Origin: Aeromonas sobria
GTDB taxonomy: Bacteria; Pseudomonadota; Gammaproteobacteria; Enterobacterales; Aeromonadaceae
Length of the DNA stretch: 64,000 bases
Direction of reading: 5' to 3'
NCBI RefSeq assembly: GCF_000820145.1
Contig: NZ_CDBW01000006.1
Coordinates: 1 to 64,000, forward strand
Each line of letters starts with the position of its first letter. The first letter of the stretch is position 1. The position numbers were made by a program, and so were the translations under genes. The notes beneath the pieces were generated by a model, which saw only the letters and a program-made list of their open reading frames with translations, did not search any database and was not told the DNA's origin. This document shows, piece after piece, positions 8,384 to 17,486 of the stretch.

Positions 8384-9193
8384 ATGAAGTTTTCACTTTT
8401 GATGTCTGTGTATCACAAAGATTCTCCTAATGATTTAAAAGAAGCACTGGATAGCCTTGTGAATTCAGTGGTGAGTCCTGATGAAGTCGTGTTGGTAGAG
8501 GATGGGCCGTTAGGAGATGAGTTACAATCAGTTATTTCATCATTTTCAAATAAATTGCCTGTTAAAAATGTTAAATTGGTAAGTAATGTAGGTTTGGGGA
8601 AAGCCTTGTCAATCGGACTGCTAGAGTGTAGTCATGAGTGGGTCGCCCGATTTGATAGTGATGATATTTGCCACCCTGCGCGATTCAAAACACAAGTTGA
8701 TTTTATTAAGCTACAAAAAAACATCGATATTATTGGTACAGCCATTGCTGAATTTGAATCTAGTAAAGCTGATATTCACGCGTATCGTAAGCCACCTATA
8801 AATCATGATGAGATTGTTGAGTACGCAAAGTCGCGGAATCCGTTCAATCACATGACCGTCATGTACCGTAAATCTAAAATACTGGAAGCGGGTAGTTATC
8901 AAGATAACTATTTGTATGAGGATTATGCGTTATGGGTGAGAATGATAAATAATGGTGCTTTCACGGCCAATATACCTGAGGTGCTTGTTTATGCCAGAAC
9001 AGGTAATGGGATGGAGATTCGGCGTGGTGGTTTCAAATACGCTTGTTCAGAAGTTTCTGCGCAGATGGGTTTTTATAAATCTGGGTTTATAAGTGAATTA
9101 CAACTTTGTAAAAATCTTCTTGTGCGTGTACCGGTAAGATTATTGCCAGGGGATATCCGCAAGTCGGTATACCGAAATTTCTTGAGAAAATAA
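8384..9193 (+). CDS. Glycosyltransferase family 2 protein (last gene of AT-rich block)
   Basis: The 269-residue protein starts KFSLLMSVYHKDSP, with EVVLVEDG, then VARFDSDDICHP (DxD-type metal site) and LYEDYALWVRM (the ED catalytic block). These place it in GT2, close to the WaaE/amylovoran-type group of short transferases. It is the third cytoplasmic transferase of the cluster. With the initiating transferase this implies about four sugars per unit, plus any polyol phosphate. Base composition changes sharply right after it, where wza begins. Confidence 0.86.
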   Translation: MKFSLLMSVYHKDSPNDLKEALDSLVNSVVSPDEVVLVEDGPLGDELQSVISSFSNKLPVKNVKLVSNVGLGKALSIGLLECSHEWVARFDSDDICHPARFKTQVDFIKLQKNIDIIGTAIAEFESSKADIHAYRKPPINHDEIVEYAKSRNPFNHMTVMYRKSKILEAGSYQDNYLYEDYALWVRMINNGAFTANIPEVLVYARTGNGMEIRRGGFKYACSEVSAQMGFYKSGFISELQLCKNLLVRVPVRLLPGDIRKSVYRNFLRK

Positions 9194-9295
9194 GTGATCT
9201 CTTGGGCGATTTTTCTCAGTATTTTCTGCAATTTCCGCTATCATACGGCGATTTTTCCGTTCAGTTCTTGATGGCAAGCTTAATAAGGTGTGGTA

Positions 9296-10411
9296 GTGAA
9301 AAGGATTCAGCTCATTCCTCTGTTGTCGGCCGTGGCCCTGCTCAGTGCATGCACTGTGGTGCCCGGTACCAATCTTTCCACCAGTGGCAAAACCGAGGTG
9401 GCTACAGGTTCCGTTGATGTTGATCAGCTGGCAGATGTCTATCCGGTTACCCCCGCGCTGATAGGCCAGTTGCGCAAGGCGCCGGTGGTGGGCAAGGCCA
9501 ACCCCGAGCTCAATAGCCAGATCAGCAGTTATGAGTACCGCATTGGCGTGGGCGACATCCTCAATGTCACTGTGTGGGATCACCCCGAGTTGACCATCCC
9601 GGCCGGTTCTTACCGCAGTGCCAGCGAAGCGGGCAACTGGGTGCACGCCGATGGCACCATTTTTTACCCCTATATCGGCAAGGTGGCCGTGGTGGGTCAA
9701 AGCGTGGCCGAGATCCGTACCGATATCGCCAAGCGTCTGGCCCAGTATATCGAGAGCCCGCAGGTGGATGTGAGCATTGCGGCGTTCCGCTCCCAGAAGG
9801 TTTATATCTCCGGTGAAGTGACCAAGCCGGGTGCCCAGCCCGTCACCAATGTGCCGATGACCCTGCTCGATGCCTTCAATCTGGCTGGCGGGCTGACCCC
9901 GACCGCGGATTGGCACCATGTGGTAATGACCCGCCAGGGCAAGGAGTTCCCGCTCTCCATGCAGGATCTGCTGCAGTATGGGGATCTCTCTCACAATCAG
10001 CTGATGCGTGACGGCGACATGCTCTATGTGCCGCGCAACGATGCCCAGAAAGTCTTTGTGATGGGTGAGGTCAACAAGGCATCGACCCTGACCATTGGCC
10101 GTGAGGGGATGAGCCTGACCGAAGCATTGAGCAGTGCCGAGGGCCTTAACCAGAATGCCGCCAATGCAACTGGCATCTTCGTATTGCGCCCCGCCGCGAA
10201 AGCGCAAGAGAAAGCCGCCATTTATCAGCTCGACCTGAGTGATGCCACCGCGCTGGTGATGGGTACCGAGTTTGCGTTGCAACCTTACGACGTGGTCTAT
10301 GTCACCACGGCGCCGGTGACGCGCTGGAATCGCGTGTTGAGTCAACTGGTGCCCTCCATCAACGGCTTTAACGAGCTGACCGAAGGCATGCTGCGGGTTC
10401 GCAACTGGTAA
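9296..10411 (+). CDS. wza: Outer-membrane polysaccharide export lipoprotein Wza
   Basis: Wza forms the octameric outer-membrane channel for capsule or exopolysaccharide. The 371-residue form starts at GTG 9296 because TAATAAGG (9281-9288) is correctly spaced for it; GTG 9290 would be too close. The signal peptide ends in the lipobox LLSAC with lipidated Cys19. The polysaccharide export domain follows (RIGVGDILNVTVWDHPEL), then SLBB-like repeats (VYISGEVTKPGAQP; VFVMGEVNKA). The C-terminal segment ending RNW would be the membrane-spanning helix. E. coli Wza is 379 residues, so this is full length. It is the first gene of the export set and has a composition unlike the O-unit genes before it. 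Confidence 0.95.
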   Translation: MKRIQLIPLLSAVALLSACTVVPGTNLSTSGKTEVATGSVDVDQLADVYPVTPALIGQLRKAPVVGKANPELNSQISSYEYRIGVGDILNVTVWDHPELTIPAGSYRSASEAGNWVHADGTIFYPYIGKVAVVGQSVAEIRTDIAKRLAQYIESPQVDVSIAAFRSQKVYISGEVTKPGAQPVTNVPMTLLDAFNLAGGLTPTADWHHVVMTRQGKEFPLSMQDLLQYGDLSHNQLMRDGDMLYVPRNDAQKVFVMGEVNKASTLTIGREGMSLTEALSSAEGLNQNAANATGIFVLRPAAKAQEKAAIYQLDLSDATALVMGTEFALQPYDVVYVTTAPVTRWNRVLSQLVPSINGFNELTEGMLRVRNW

Positions 10412-10644
10412 GGCAGTGATTTTACTTAACCTCTCCCGCTTTATTGACGTGTAGCCGCATTCCCTCTGGGAGATGGCATTGAGGGGGCTGATGCCTCCCT
10501 TATCTCCGGTTGTTTGTTGCTTTGATATGGTAACGAACGGGGAGGGTAGGGCAGGGGCGATGCTCTCTACCCGCCTCCCTTCGGGAAGATGCATGTAGTG
10601 GGGGGGCGGTGGCTGCAGATTTTATTTAGAAGAGCGACAGCGAT

Positions 10645-11073
10645 ATGTTTGAAAAAATTCTTGTGGTGTGTGTGGGCAATATTTGCCGCTCCCCAACCGG
10701 TGAACGACTGCTTCGCGAACGTTTGCCCGGCCGTCAGGTCAGTTCTGCCGGGGTCAGTGCCCTGGTTGACAAGCCGGCCGACAAGGTCGCGAGCGAGGTG
10801 GCACAGCAGCATGGTCTCTCCCTTGAGGGGCATTCGGCGCGCCAACTGACCCGCGAGCTCTGTCAGGATGCCGATCTGATCCTGGTGATGGAGAAAGGGC
10901 ATATCTCTGCCGTCACGGCCATTGACCCGGGAGCCCGTGGCAAAACCATGTTGTTTGGCCACTGGCAGGGGGAGAGCGAAGTGCCCGATCCCTATCGTCT
11001 GAGCCGGGAAGCTTACGAACATGTTTACCAGCTGTTGGTGCGTAGCGCCGATGGGTGGGCGAAAAAACTGTAA
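10645..11073 (+). CDS. wzb: Low-molecular-weight protein tyrosine phosphatase Wzb/Etp
   Basis: The 142-residue protein has the P-loop C9-VGNIC-R15-S and the general-acid loop Asp115-Pro116 (PDPYRLS). It dephosphorylates the tyrosine tail of Wzc, cycling the kinase during polymer export. About 230 bases separate it from wza, which is unusually long for these partners and contains several G- and C-rich stretches but no gene. Length matches the family. Confidence 0.95.
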   Translation: MFEKILVVCVGNICRSPTGERLLRERLPGRQVSSAGVSALVDKPADKVASEVAQQHGLSLEGHSARQLTRELCQDADLILVMEKGHISAVTAIDPGARGKTMLFGHWQGESEVPDPYRLSREAYEHVYQLLVRSADGWAKKL

Positions 11074-11135
11074 CGACATCCGCAGCGTCTGGTGGTGTTT
11101 GGGTTGTATCTGACAATAAAAATGGATTGTGTTTA

Positions 11136-13313
11136 ATGACGACTTCTTCTGTTTCGTCCCGGCAGAGCAGTGCCGCGGTGGAGAATGACGAGATCGATCT
11201 GGGGCGCCTGCTGGGCTACCTGATCGATGGCCGTTGGTGGATTGTGACGATCACCGCTCTGTTTATGGTACTTGGCGTTGCATATGCCCTGTTGGCGACC
11301 CCGGTCTTCAAGGCAAACGCCTTGCTGCAGGTGGAGAAAAAAGCCAGTGGTGCTGCGCTGCTCGGGGACATGGCTGATGTATTGGGCGGTGAACAGCCTG
11401 ATGCCGCCGCCGAGATTGAGCTGCTGACTTCTCGTATGGTGCTTGGTCGTACGGTACAAGAGCTGCATCTCGATACCGTAGTGACGCCCAATTTCTTCCC
11501 GCTGGTTGGTCGTGGCCTGTCACGACTGATGGGGCATCCCTATCCCAAGATGGCGGTGAGCCGCTTTGAAGTGGCGCCTGAATTGTTGGGGACACCGCTA
11601 ACGCTGACTGTTGACGCAGACAAACACTTTACCCTCGAGGTTGAGGGGCGGGTGCTGGAAGGCCAGCTTGGCAAGCTGCTGGAGAAAGATGACGTCACCC
11701 TGCTGTTGTCTGATGTGGCTGCCGATGAGGGTCAAGTCTTCACGCTGGTCAAACAACCGGTACTGGATGTGATTGCCGAGTTGCAGCGTGATCTTCAGGT
11801 CAGTGAAAAGGGTAAAAATACCGGGATCATCTCGCTGGCGCTGGAAGGGGAAGACAAGGGCCGCATTCGTGCGGTGCTCGACAACATCAGCCAGAACTAT
11901 CTGCAGCAGAATGTGGTGCGCAAGACTGAAGAGGCCCAGAAGAGCCTGGATTTCCTGCAAGTCCATTTGCCTCAAGTCAAAGATGAACTGAATCGTTCTG
12001 AAGAGCTGTTGAATGTTTATCGTCAGCAGAACGAGTCGGTCGATCTGTCGTTGGAAGCGAAAGCAGCACTGGATACCATGGTGGGCCTCGAGAAGCAGCT
12101 CAATGAGTTGACCTTCCGGGAAGCAGAGTTGCAGCAACTCTATACCCGCCAGCACCCCGCTTACATCGCCCTGATGGAAAAGCGTCAGACCTTGATGAAT
12201 ACCAAAAATGTGATCAACAAGTCGATCAAGCGTCTGCCAAAAACCCAACAGGAGATTTTGCGTCTGACCCGTGATGTGCAGGTGGGTCAGGAGATCTTCG
12301 TCCAGCTGCTCAACAAGCAGCAGGAGCTCAATATCATGAAGGCGGGCACCATCGGCAATGTGCGGATCATCGATGACGCCGCCGTTGAAACCCGTGCCGT
12401 CAAGCCGAAAAAACCGCTGATCGTGGTACTGGCGACACTGCTGGGTGGCATGTTGTCGGTGGGGTTGATCCTGGTGCGTGCAGCCTTCCACCGTGGTGTG
12501 GAAAGTCCGGAACAGTTGGAAGAGATGGGGCTTTCTGTCTATGCCACCATCCCCTATTCCGCTGAGCAGGCAACCATCGAGCAGCAGCAGAAGAAGAGGC
12601 AGCGGCAGGCAATGCCCCTCAACGAGGCGTTGCTGGCTGCGCGTAATCCGGCCGATCTGGCGATGGAGTCACTGCGTAGTCTGCGAACCAGTCTGCACTT
12701 CGCCATGATGGAAGCCAAAAACAACATAGTGATGATCTCAGGCCCGGGCCCGGGCCTTGGCAAAACGTTCGTGTCGACCAACTTTGCTGCCACTCTGGCA
12801 CTAGGCGGCAAGAAGGTGCTGGTTATCGATGCCGACTTGCGCAAAGGCTATATGCAGAAGGTCATGGGGCAGGAGATGGGCGCCGGTCTGAGTGCCTATC
12901 TGGCGGGTCAAACAGAGCTGGCACATGTTGTGAGTCAGACTGGGTTTGATGGCCTTGATTTTGTCTGCCGTGGCACCGTGCCACCCAACCCTTCCGAGCT
13001 GTTGATGCACCCTCGTTTCAAAGCGCTGCTGGATTGGGCGAGCGAGCACTACGATTTTGTCATCGTTGACTCCCCTCCCATCCTGGCGGTCACCGATGCT
13101 GCCATCGTTGGTCAGCATGTGGGCGCATCCTTGCTGGTTGCCCGCTTCGCCAAGACTGCGGTCAAAGAGGTGGAGGTAGCCATTCGCCGCTTCGAGCAAA
13201 ATGGGGTCGCTATCAAGGGGATCTTGCTCAACGCGGTCGAAAAGAAGGCGAGCAGTTATTACGGTAACTACGGATATTATCAATACAGTTATGGCAGCAA
13301 GGAAAAAGCCTGA
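11136..13313 (+). CDS. wzc: Tyrosine autokinase / polysaccharide co-polymerase Wzc/Etk
   Basis: The 725-residue inner-membrane protein has a Wzz-type N-terminal half (membrane segment about 34-54, periplasmic coiled-coil region, second membrane segment about 425-445) and a cytoplasmic BY-kinase. Walker A is GPGPGLGKT (about 536-544), Walker A' VLVIDADLRKG (about 562) and Walker B VIVDSPP (about 643). The tail holds a tyrosine cluster (SSYYGNYGYYQYSYG), the autophosphorylation sites reset by Wzb. An upstream in-frame extension to 11055 is rejected because ATG 11136 gives the normal N-terminus. A clear terminator follows. Confidence 0.95.
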   Translation: MTTSSVSSRQSSAAVENDEIDLGRLLGYLIDGRWWIVTITALFMVLGVAYALLATPVFKANALLQVEKKASGAALLGDMADVLGGEQPDAAAEIELLTSRMVLGRTVQELHLDTVVTPNFFPLVGRGLSRLMGHPYPKMAVSRFEVAPELLGTPLTLTVDADKHFTLEVEGRVLEGQLGKLLEKDDVTLLLSDVAADEGQVFTLVKQPVLDVIAELQRDLQVSEKGKNTGIISLALEGEDKGRIRAVLDNISQNYLQQNVVRKTEEAQKSLDFLQVHLPQVKDELNRSEELLNVYRQQNESVDLSLEAKAALDTMVGLEKQLNELTFREAELQQLYTRQHPAYIALMEKRQTLMNTKNVINKSIKRLPKTQQEILRLTRDVQVGQEIFVQLLNKQQELNIMKAGTIGNVRIIDDAAVETRAVKPKKPLIVVLATLLGGMLSVGLILVRAAFHRGVESPEQLEEMGLSVYATIPYSAEQATIEQQQKKRQRQAMPLNEALLAARNPADLAMESLRSLRTSLHFAMMEAKNNIVMISGPGPGLGKTFVSTNFAATLALGGKKVLVIDADLRKGYMQKVMGQEMGAGLSAYLAGQTELAHVVSQTGFDGLDFVCRGTVPPNPSELLMHPRFKALLDWASEHYDFVIVDSPPILAVTDAAIVGQHVGASLLVARFAKTAVKEVEVAIRRFEQNGVAIKGILLNAVEKKASSYYGNYGYYQYSYGSKEKA

Positions 13314-13348
13314 CATTCTGTTTGGATAACCGCAATTGGTGAATGCAG

Positions 13349-13376
13349 GGTGCGTCTTCATGGCGCACCTTTTTTA
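13349..13376 (+). terminator. Rho-independent terminator after wzc
   Basis: GGTGCG (13349-13354) pairs with CGCACC (13364-13369), followed by six T residues. It separates wza-wzb-wzc from the gfc genes, which must have their own promoter in the AT-rich 200 bases that follow. Confidence 0.85.
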
Positions 13377-13593
13377 TCACCACCATAAAATAGTTTTCGA
13401 ATGCAACCTGTATTTCAGTGCAATAATAGCGACCCGATGGTATGCTATATTTGCAATTATCTATGTTTACAATGAGTTACTTAACTTTTTGTGAACATGG
13501 CAATGCGCTGGTAAAGGGATATATGGTAATAGCATTGTTGTCATGCCATATTTTCTTTGAGCCACAAGTAGACAATAAACAAGGAAAGATGAA

Positions 13594-13857
13594 ATGAAAA
13601 AAACCGCCCTGATTCTGGCTGCTGCCATGGCATTCTCTCATGGTGTGATGGCTGCTGAAGAAGCTGCTGCTGCTACCGCATCCACCGGTTCTGCCGGTGC
13701 CGCAGGTGCTGGTGCTGCCAGTGCTGCTGCCATCGGGACTGGCACCATTGTTGCCGTTGGTGTAGGTGCTGCGGTTGTTGCTGGTGTTGCCATTGCAAAT
13801 GCCAACTCCAGCGATGATGCCGGCCGTGGTACCGGAACCACAACCAGTACTCGTTAA
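13594..13857 (+). CDS. gfcA: Small exported GfcA/YjbE-family protein
   Basis: The 87-residue protein has a signal peptide (1-20, cleavage after VMA), an Ala/Gly/Thr-rich body and a C-terminus GTTTSTR much like E. coli YjbE. These small proteins are the first genes of gfcABCD (group 4 capsule) and yjbEFGH (exopolysaccharide) operons; their biochemical role is not established. AAGGAAAG lies upstream of the ATG. A hydrophobic glycine-rich stretch (about 48-68) could insert in a membrane. An intrinsic hairpin directly after the stop may limit transcription into gfcB. Confidence 0.85.
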   Translation: MKKTALILAAAMAFSHGVMAAEEAAAATASTGSAGAAGAGAASAAAIGTGTIVAVGVGAAVVAGVAIANANSSDDAGRGTGTTTSTR

Positions 13858-13867
13858 TATGATATAG

Positions 13868-13893
13868 GGCTGCTTTGGCAGCCTTATTTTTTT
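13868..13893 (+). terminator. Intra-operon terminator/attenuator between gfcA and gfcB
   Basis: GGCTGC (13868-13873), loop TTTG, GCAGCC (13878-13883), then TTA and seven T residues. It lies 11 bases after gfcA and 22 bases before gfcB. Partial termination here would make gfcA mRNA much more abundant than gfcBCD, as for a small abundant secreted product. Confidence 0.75.
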
Positions 13894-13914
13894 ATTTGTC
13901 ACTGTGGTCACTCT

Positions 13915-14559
13915 ATGTCTTTATCGCGCAATCTTGTTTTTCTTGGTTTGTTATCTCTCACTGGTTGTTCAAATACTGCTTCTGTGACGAGCGAAACTAT
14001 CAAATATGCCGTGTTGGGGGCCGATGATGTGACCGTCAGTGCCGAGCATGTCAATAAACTGCCTTATGCAAGCGCTTATCTGAAAATCGGTGATAACCCG
14101 CGGATCTTCGTGGTATTGGCTTATGTCAATGGAGATGAACTCTCTTGGCTGACAGCCGATCGGGTCATGATTATTACCCGCCACGGTCGTGTCATTAAAA
14201 CTGTCGGTATGGAAAATGATCTGGTCATGAGCGAGAGTGGTTCTGCCGACCCACTGTCGATGGCTGCTACCTCATCTGCCAACTGGAGTGCCTTGTCAGA
14301 GTGGGAACAGCGCTATCTCAGCGGCTACCGTCTTGAAGGGAAGATGGTTAGTGCCGGGCAGGATGAGCTGGATCTGGTAACGCGACGAGTTTCAGCTACG
14401 CGCTTTGAAGAGACTGTTTCAATGTTCCCGGGGGGGAAATCCTGGACCAACATTTTCTGGCGAGATCCGGTTAGTGGTCAGGTAGTGAAAACCCAGCAAC
14501 ATCTCGGCCCTGATCTGCCGGTCATTGAACTCACCATTTTGAAGCCATTCTCGTCATGA
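13915..14559 (+). CDS. gfcB: GfcB/YjbF-family outer-membrane lipoprotein
   Basis: The 214-residue protein has a lipobox LSLTGC with lipidated Cys18 and matches the YjbF/GfcB family in length and in blocks such as ILGADDVTVS-like and GRVIKTVGMENDL. GfcB is needed for secretion of group 4 capsule in E. coli, and the fold of its relative is a periplasm-facing beta domain. It overlaps gfcC by four bases (ATGA), so the two are co-translated. Confidence 0.88.
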   Translation: MSLSRNLVFLGLLSLTGCSNTASVTSETIKYAVLGADDVTVSAEHVNKLPYASAYLKIGDNPRIFVVLAYVNGDELSWLTADRVMIITRHGRVIKTVGMENDLVMSESGSADPLSMAATSSANWSALSEWEQRYLSGYRLEGKMVSAGQDELDLVTRRVSATRFEETVSMFPGGKSWTNIFWRDPVSGQVVKTQQHLGPDLPVIELTILKPFSS

Positions 14560-15302
14560 AAAAACTGACCCTATCTCTTTTATTGCTTTCCGGTACTTGC
14601 CTCGCTGATACCAGCGTCAGCATTTACTATCAGGGGCGTCTTCAAGATCCCATCACCTTGAGTGAGGGGGCGCGCCTTGACGCCTTGCTGAGAAACACGC
14701 TGCTGCCATCACCCATCTATTGGCGATCAGCCCAAATTACGACGCTGGCCCGTCAACATGAGTTTGAGCTCAAGCAAGCGGTGGTGATCCGTGAGTTGGG
14801 ACGCCTCGAGAGTGCATGGCGCAGCGAAGGCGAGGCTCAACTTGCCTCTTCTGCGGCTCGTCTTGCGCGTCAACTTGAAGGTATGACTGTCACCGGTCGC
14901 TTGCCTGTGATGGTTGATCCTGACAACGCCCAGCGTTCCCCGCAGGAGAACCCCCGCCTGGAAGGCAACTACCGACTATTTATTGCTGCCCGTCACTCTC
15001 AGGTTGCCATGTTTGGCTTGATAGAAGCGCTCCCTACGTTGCCTCTGATACCCGGCGCTGGTGTCGATGAGTATTGGAAGCGTGATGCGCTGCTGGAGGG
15101 GGCTGACTCGGCTCATCTTATGTTGATCCAGCCAACTGGTGATATCGAGATGGTCCCCGTCGCCGTCTGGAACAAGCTTCATCGTGAACCCATGGCGGGT
15201 GCTGCACTGCTGGTCGGGTTTGATCCTGATCTGTTGCCCTCTTCATTTACCGGAATAAATCAGCGGATCGCCGAGATAATTGCAAACAGGGTGCCTTATT
15301 AA
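14556..15302 (+). CDS. gfcC: Periplasmic GfcC/YjbG-family capsule protein
   Basis: The 248-residue protein has a signal peptide (about 1-17, ending CLA) and the GfcC family layout: two ubiquitin-like beta-grasp domains and a C-terminal helix resembling the Wza membrane helix. It is expected in the periplasm, helping capsule assembly with Wza. Its TAA overlaps the gfcD ATG (TAATG at 15300-15304). The assignment rests on size, signal peptide and strict position between gfcB and gfcD. Confidence 0.88.
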   Translation: MKKLTLSLLLLSGTCLADTSVSIYYQGRLQDPITLSEGARLDALLRNTLLPSPIYWRSAQITTLARQHEFELKQAVVIRELGRLESAWRSEGEAQLASSAARLARQLEGMTVTGRLPVMVDPDNAQRSPQENPRLEGNYRLFIAARHSQVAMFGLIEALPTLPLIPGAGVDEYWKRDALLEGADSAHLMLIQPTGDIEMVPVAVWNKLHREPMAGAALLVGFDPDLLPSSFTGINQRIAEIIANRVPY

Positions 15303-17413
15303 TGATTCCAAAACTTTCATATATTGCCCTGGCAGTCTCGACTGTTTGTGTTGCTGCTCCTGGGGCTAATGATCCCTATGGCCCGTCACAAAGTGATTTC
15401 GGTGGCGCCGGTCTGCTGCAGATGCCCAGTGCCAGAATGGCCGCAGAAGGCGAGTTCAGTTTCAACTACATGGATAACGAAGAGTATCGACGCTGGTCGA
15501 TCTCCATGCAGCCATTTGAGTGGTTTGAGGCCACGCTGCGTTATACCGATGTCAGAACCCGCTTGTATAGCCCTTATGAGCAGTTCAGTGGGGATCAAAC
15601 TTATAAAGACAAGTCGATGGATTTTAAATTCCGACTTTGGCAAGAGTCTGATTACTTACCCCAAGTTTCATTGGGTTTCAGAGACTTGATGGGGACTGGC
15701 CTGTTCGATAGCGAGTACGTTGTTGCCAGCAAACGTTATGGCCCGTTTGATTTCACCCTGGGGATGGGCTGGGGGAACATGGCCGAGAGCGGCAATATCA
15801 AGAACCCCTTCTGTGAATACAAAGAGAGCTGGTGTCAGCGTAATGATGGCTATGCGGGCAATGGCGGCAAATTTGAGGTCGATAGTCTGTTCCATGGCCC
15901 CGCCGCCTTGTTTGGTGGTATCGAATATCAGACGCCATGGCGTCCTTTGCGTCTGAAACTGGAATATGACGGTAATGATTACAGCCGCGAGTATGCGGCC
16001 CGTAACAGCAAAGGTGGCTATGGAGCCTTGCCACATAGTTCACCTGTCAATATCGGTGCCGTGTATCGTATTTTCGATAATATGGATACCCATCTCAGTT
16101 ATCAGCGTGGCAATACCCTGATGTGGGGTATTACTATGCGCACCAACTTTAATGAGTTGCAGCAGGCCCATCTGGATGAGCCCCGGCCCGAGTATCAACC
16201 GGAAAAGAGTCCTGCCCAACTGGATTATATCGATTGGGCTGCACTCAGTGCGCAGACGAAAAGCAATGCCGGATATCGTGGTCTGGTCTGGTATGGCACG
16301 GACGATCGTGTTTTTGTCAGCGGTGAGCAGCTGAAGTATCGCAAGCCAGATGAAGCCGAAGATCGAATGTCATTATTGGCCGCGAATGCGTTGCCAGCTT
16401 CGGTTCACTCTCTGCATATCGTTGAGCAGAAGAAAGGGCTCGATATCCGCGAGACCGTAGTGGACATGGACTCTGTACGGTTGGCAAACAGTGACCTCCC
16501 ATTGGGACAAGAGACCACTTATAAGTCGGATATCATCGCAGCCAATGCACCATCGGCACCTGTTCGCCATGAAAGTCGTAGCTCAGCGCTGAGTTACAGT
16601 GTGGATCCGGTGTTGACCCAGTCCGTTGGCGGCCCGGAGTCTTTCTACATGTATCAGCTTGGTCTCAACTTCAATGGTGATTGGCGGGTGACCGAGAAGA
16701 ACTGGCTGGGGGGCACGGTGTTTGTGAACCTGGCCAATAACTACGACAAGTTCAATTACAAGAATCCACCGCTGGACGGGGATGCCCTGCCCAGGGTGAG
16801 AACCTGGATACGGGAATATGTCAGTTCCTCTGATGTATTGCTTAACAACCTGCAAGCGACCCATTTCGAGCAGTTCTCACCTGAGTGGTATGGTCAGGCT
16901 TATGCCGGTTATTTGGAGATGATGTACGCCGGTGGTGGTGCTGAACTGCTGTATCGTCCTTTTGGTCGTTCATGGGCGATTGCGGCTGATGTGAACTGGG
17001 TCAAGCAACGGGATTGGAACAATACCTTGCGGATGGCCGATTACGATGTGGCGACTGGTCATGTCACCGGTTATTGGCAACTGCCCTATGTTGACGATGT
17101 GACTGCCCAGCTCTCTATTGGTCGTTATCTGGCTGGGGATGTCGGGGCGACACTGGATCTGTCCAAACGATTCTCATCCGGCGTCGTGGCGGGGGTATTT
17201 GCAACGCTTACCGATGTGTCTGCTGATGAGTATGGAGAGGGTAGTTTCACCAAAGGTATCTATGTGACTATTCCCTTCGACTTGATGTTGCTGCGCCCGA
17301 CAACCAGCAAAGGCTCTATTGGCTGGATGCCATTGACCAGAGATGGGGGTCAGATGCTGGCCAGAAAATACAGTCTTTACAGTTTGAGTAGCAACGCATC
17401 ATTCCCTGACTAA
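15302..17413 (+). CDS. gfcD: GfcD/YjbH-family outer-membrane beta-barrel protein
   Basis: The 703-residue protein has a short signal peptide (ending VAAPGAND) and the YjbH start motif GPSQSDFGGAGLLQMPSARM, followed by repeated aromatic-ended beta strands such as FSFNYMDNEEYRRWS. These large proteins are predicted as paired beta-barrels in the outer membrane and are required for secretion or assembly of group 4 capsule/Yjb exopolysaccharide. It is full length and ends in a strong terminator hairpin. Confidence 0.9.
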   Translation: MIPKLSYIALAVSTVCVAAPGANDPYGPSQSDFGGAGLLQMPSARMAAEGEFSFNYMDNEEYRRWSISMQPFEWFEATLRYTDVRTRLYSPYEQFSGDQTYKDKSMDFKFRLWQESDYLPQVSLGFRDLMGTGLFDSEYVVASKRYGPFDFTLGMGWGNMAESGNIKNPFCEYKESWCQRNDGYAGNGGKFEVDSLFHGPAALFGGIEYQTPWRPLRLKLEYDGNDYSREYAARNSKGGYGALPHSSPVNIGAVYRIFDNMDTHLSYQRGNTLMWGITMRTNFNELQQAHLDEPRPEYQPEKSPAQLDYIDWAALSAQTKSNAGYRGLVWYGTDDRVFVSGEQLKYRKPDEAEDRMSLLAANALPASVHSLHIVEQKKGLDIRETVVDMDSVRLANSDLPLGQETTYKSDIIAANAPSAPVRHESRSSALSYSVDPVLTQSVGGPESFYMYQLGLNFNGDWRVTEKNWLGGTVFVNLANNYDKFNYKNPPLDGDALPRVRTWIREYVSSSDVLLNNLQATHFEQFSPEWYGQAYAGYLEMMYAGGGAELLYRPFGRSWAIAADVNWVKQRDWNNTLRMADYDVATGHVTGYWQLPYVDDVTAQLSIGRYLAGDVGATLDLSKRFSSGVVAGVFATLTDVSADEYGEGSFTKGIYVTIPFDLMLLRPTTSKGSIGWMPLTRDGGQMLARKYSLYSLSSNASFPD

Positions 17414-17436
17414 TTAATGCTATAGCTTGAGTAAAG

Positions 17437-17486
17437 CGCTCTGAATATGGTTGTATGAAACACCATTTTTTCAGAGCGTTTTTTTT
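17437..17486 (+). terminator. Terminator after gfcD, abutting the next start codon
   Basis: CGCTCTGAA (17437-17445) pairs with TTCAGAGCG (17470-17478); an inner ATGGT/ACCAT stem extends it, and eight T residues follow. The T-run ends exactly at ATG 17487 of the ligase-family gene, so read-through mRNA would carry the hairpin across the ribosome-binding region. Confidence 0.85.

Noticed and set aside
9140..10594. Long antisense frame over wza
   Set aside because: It mirrors the wza codons in GC-rich DNA, is rich in His, Gly and Gln, and shows no family motif.
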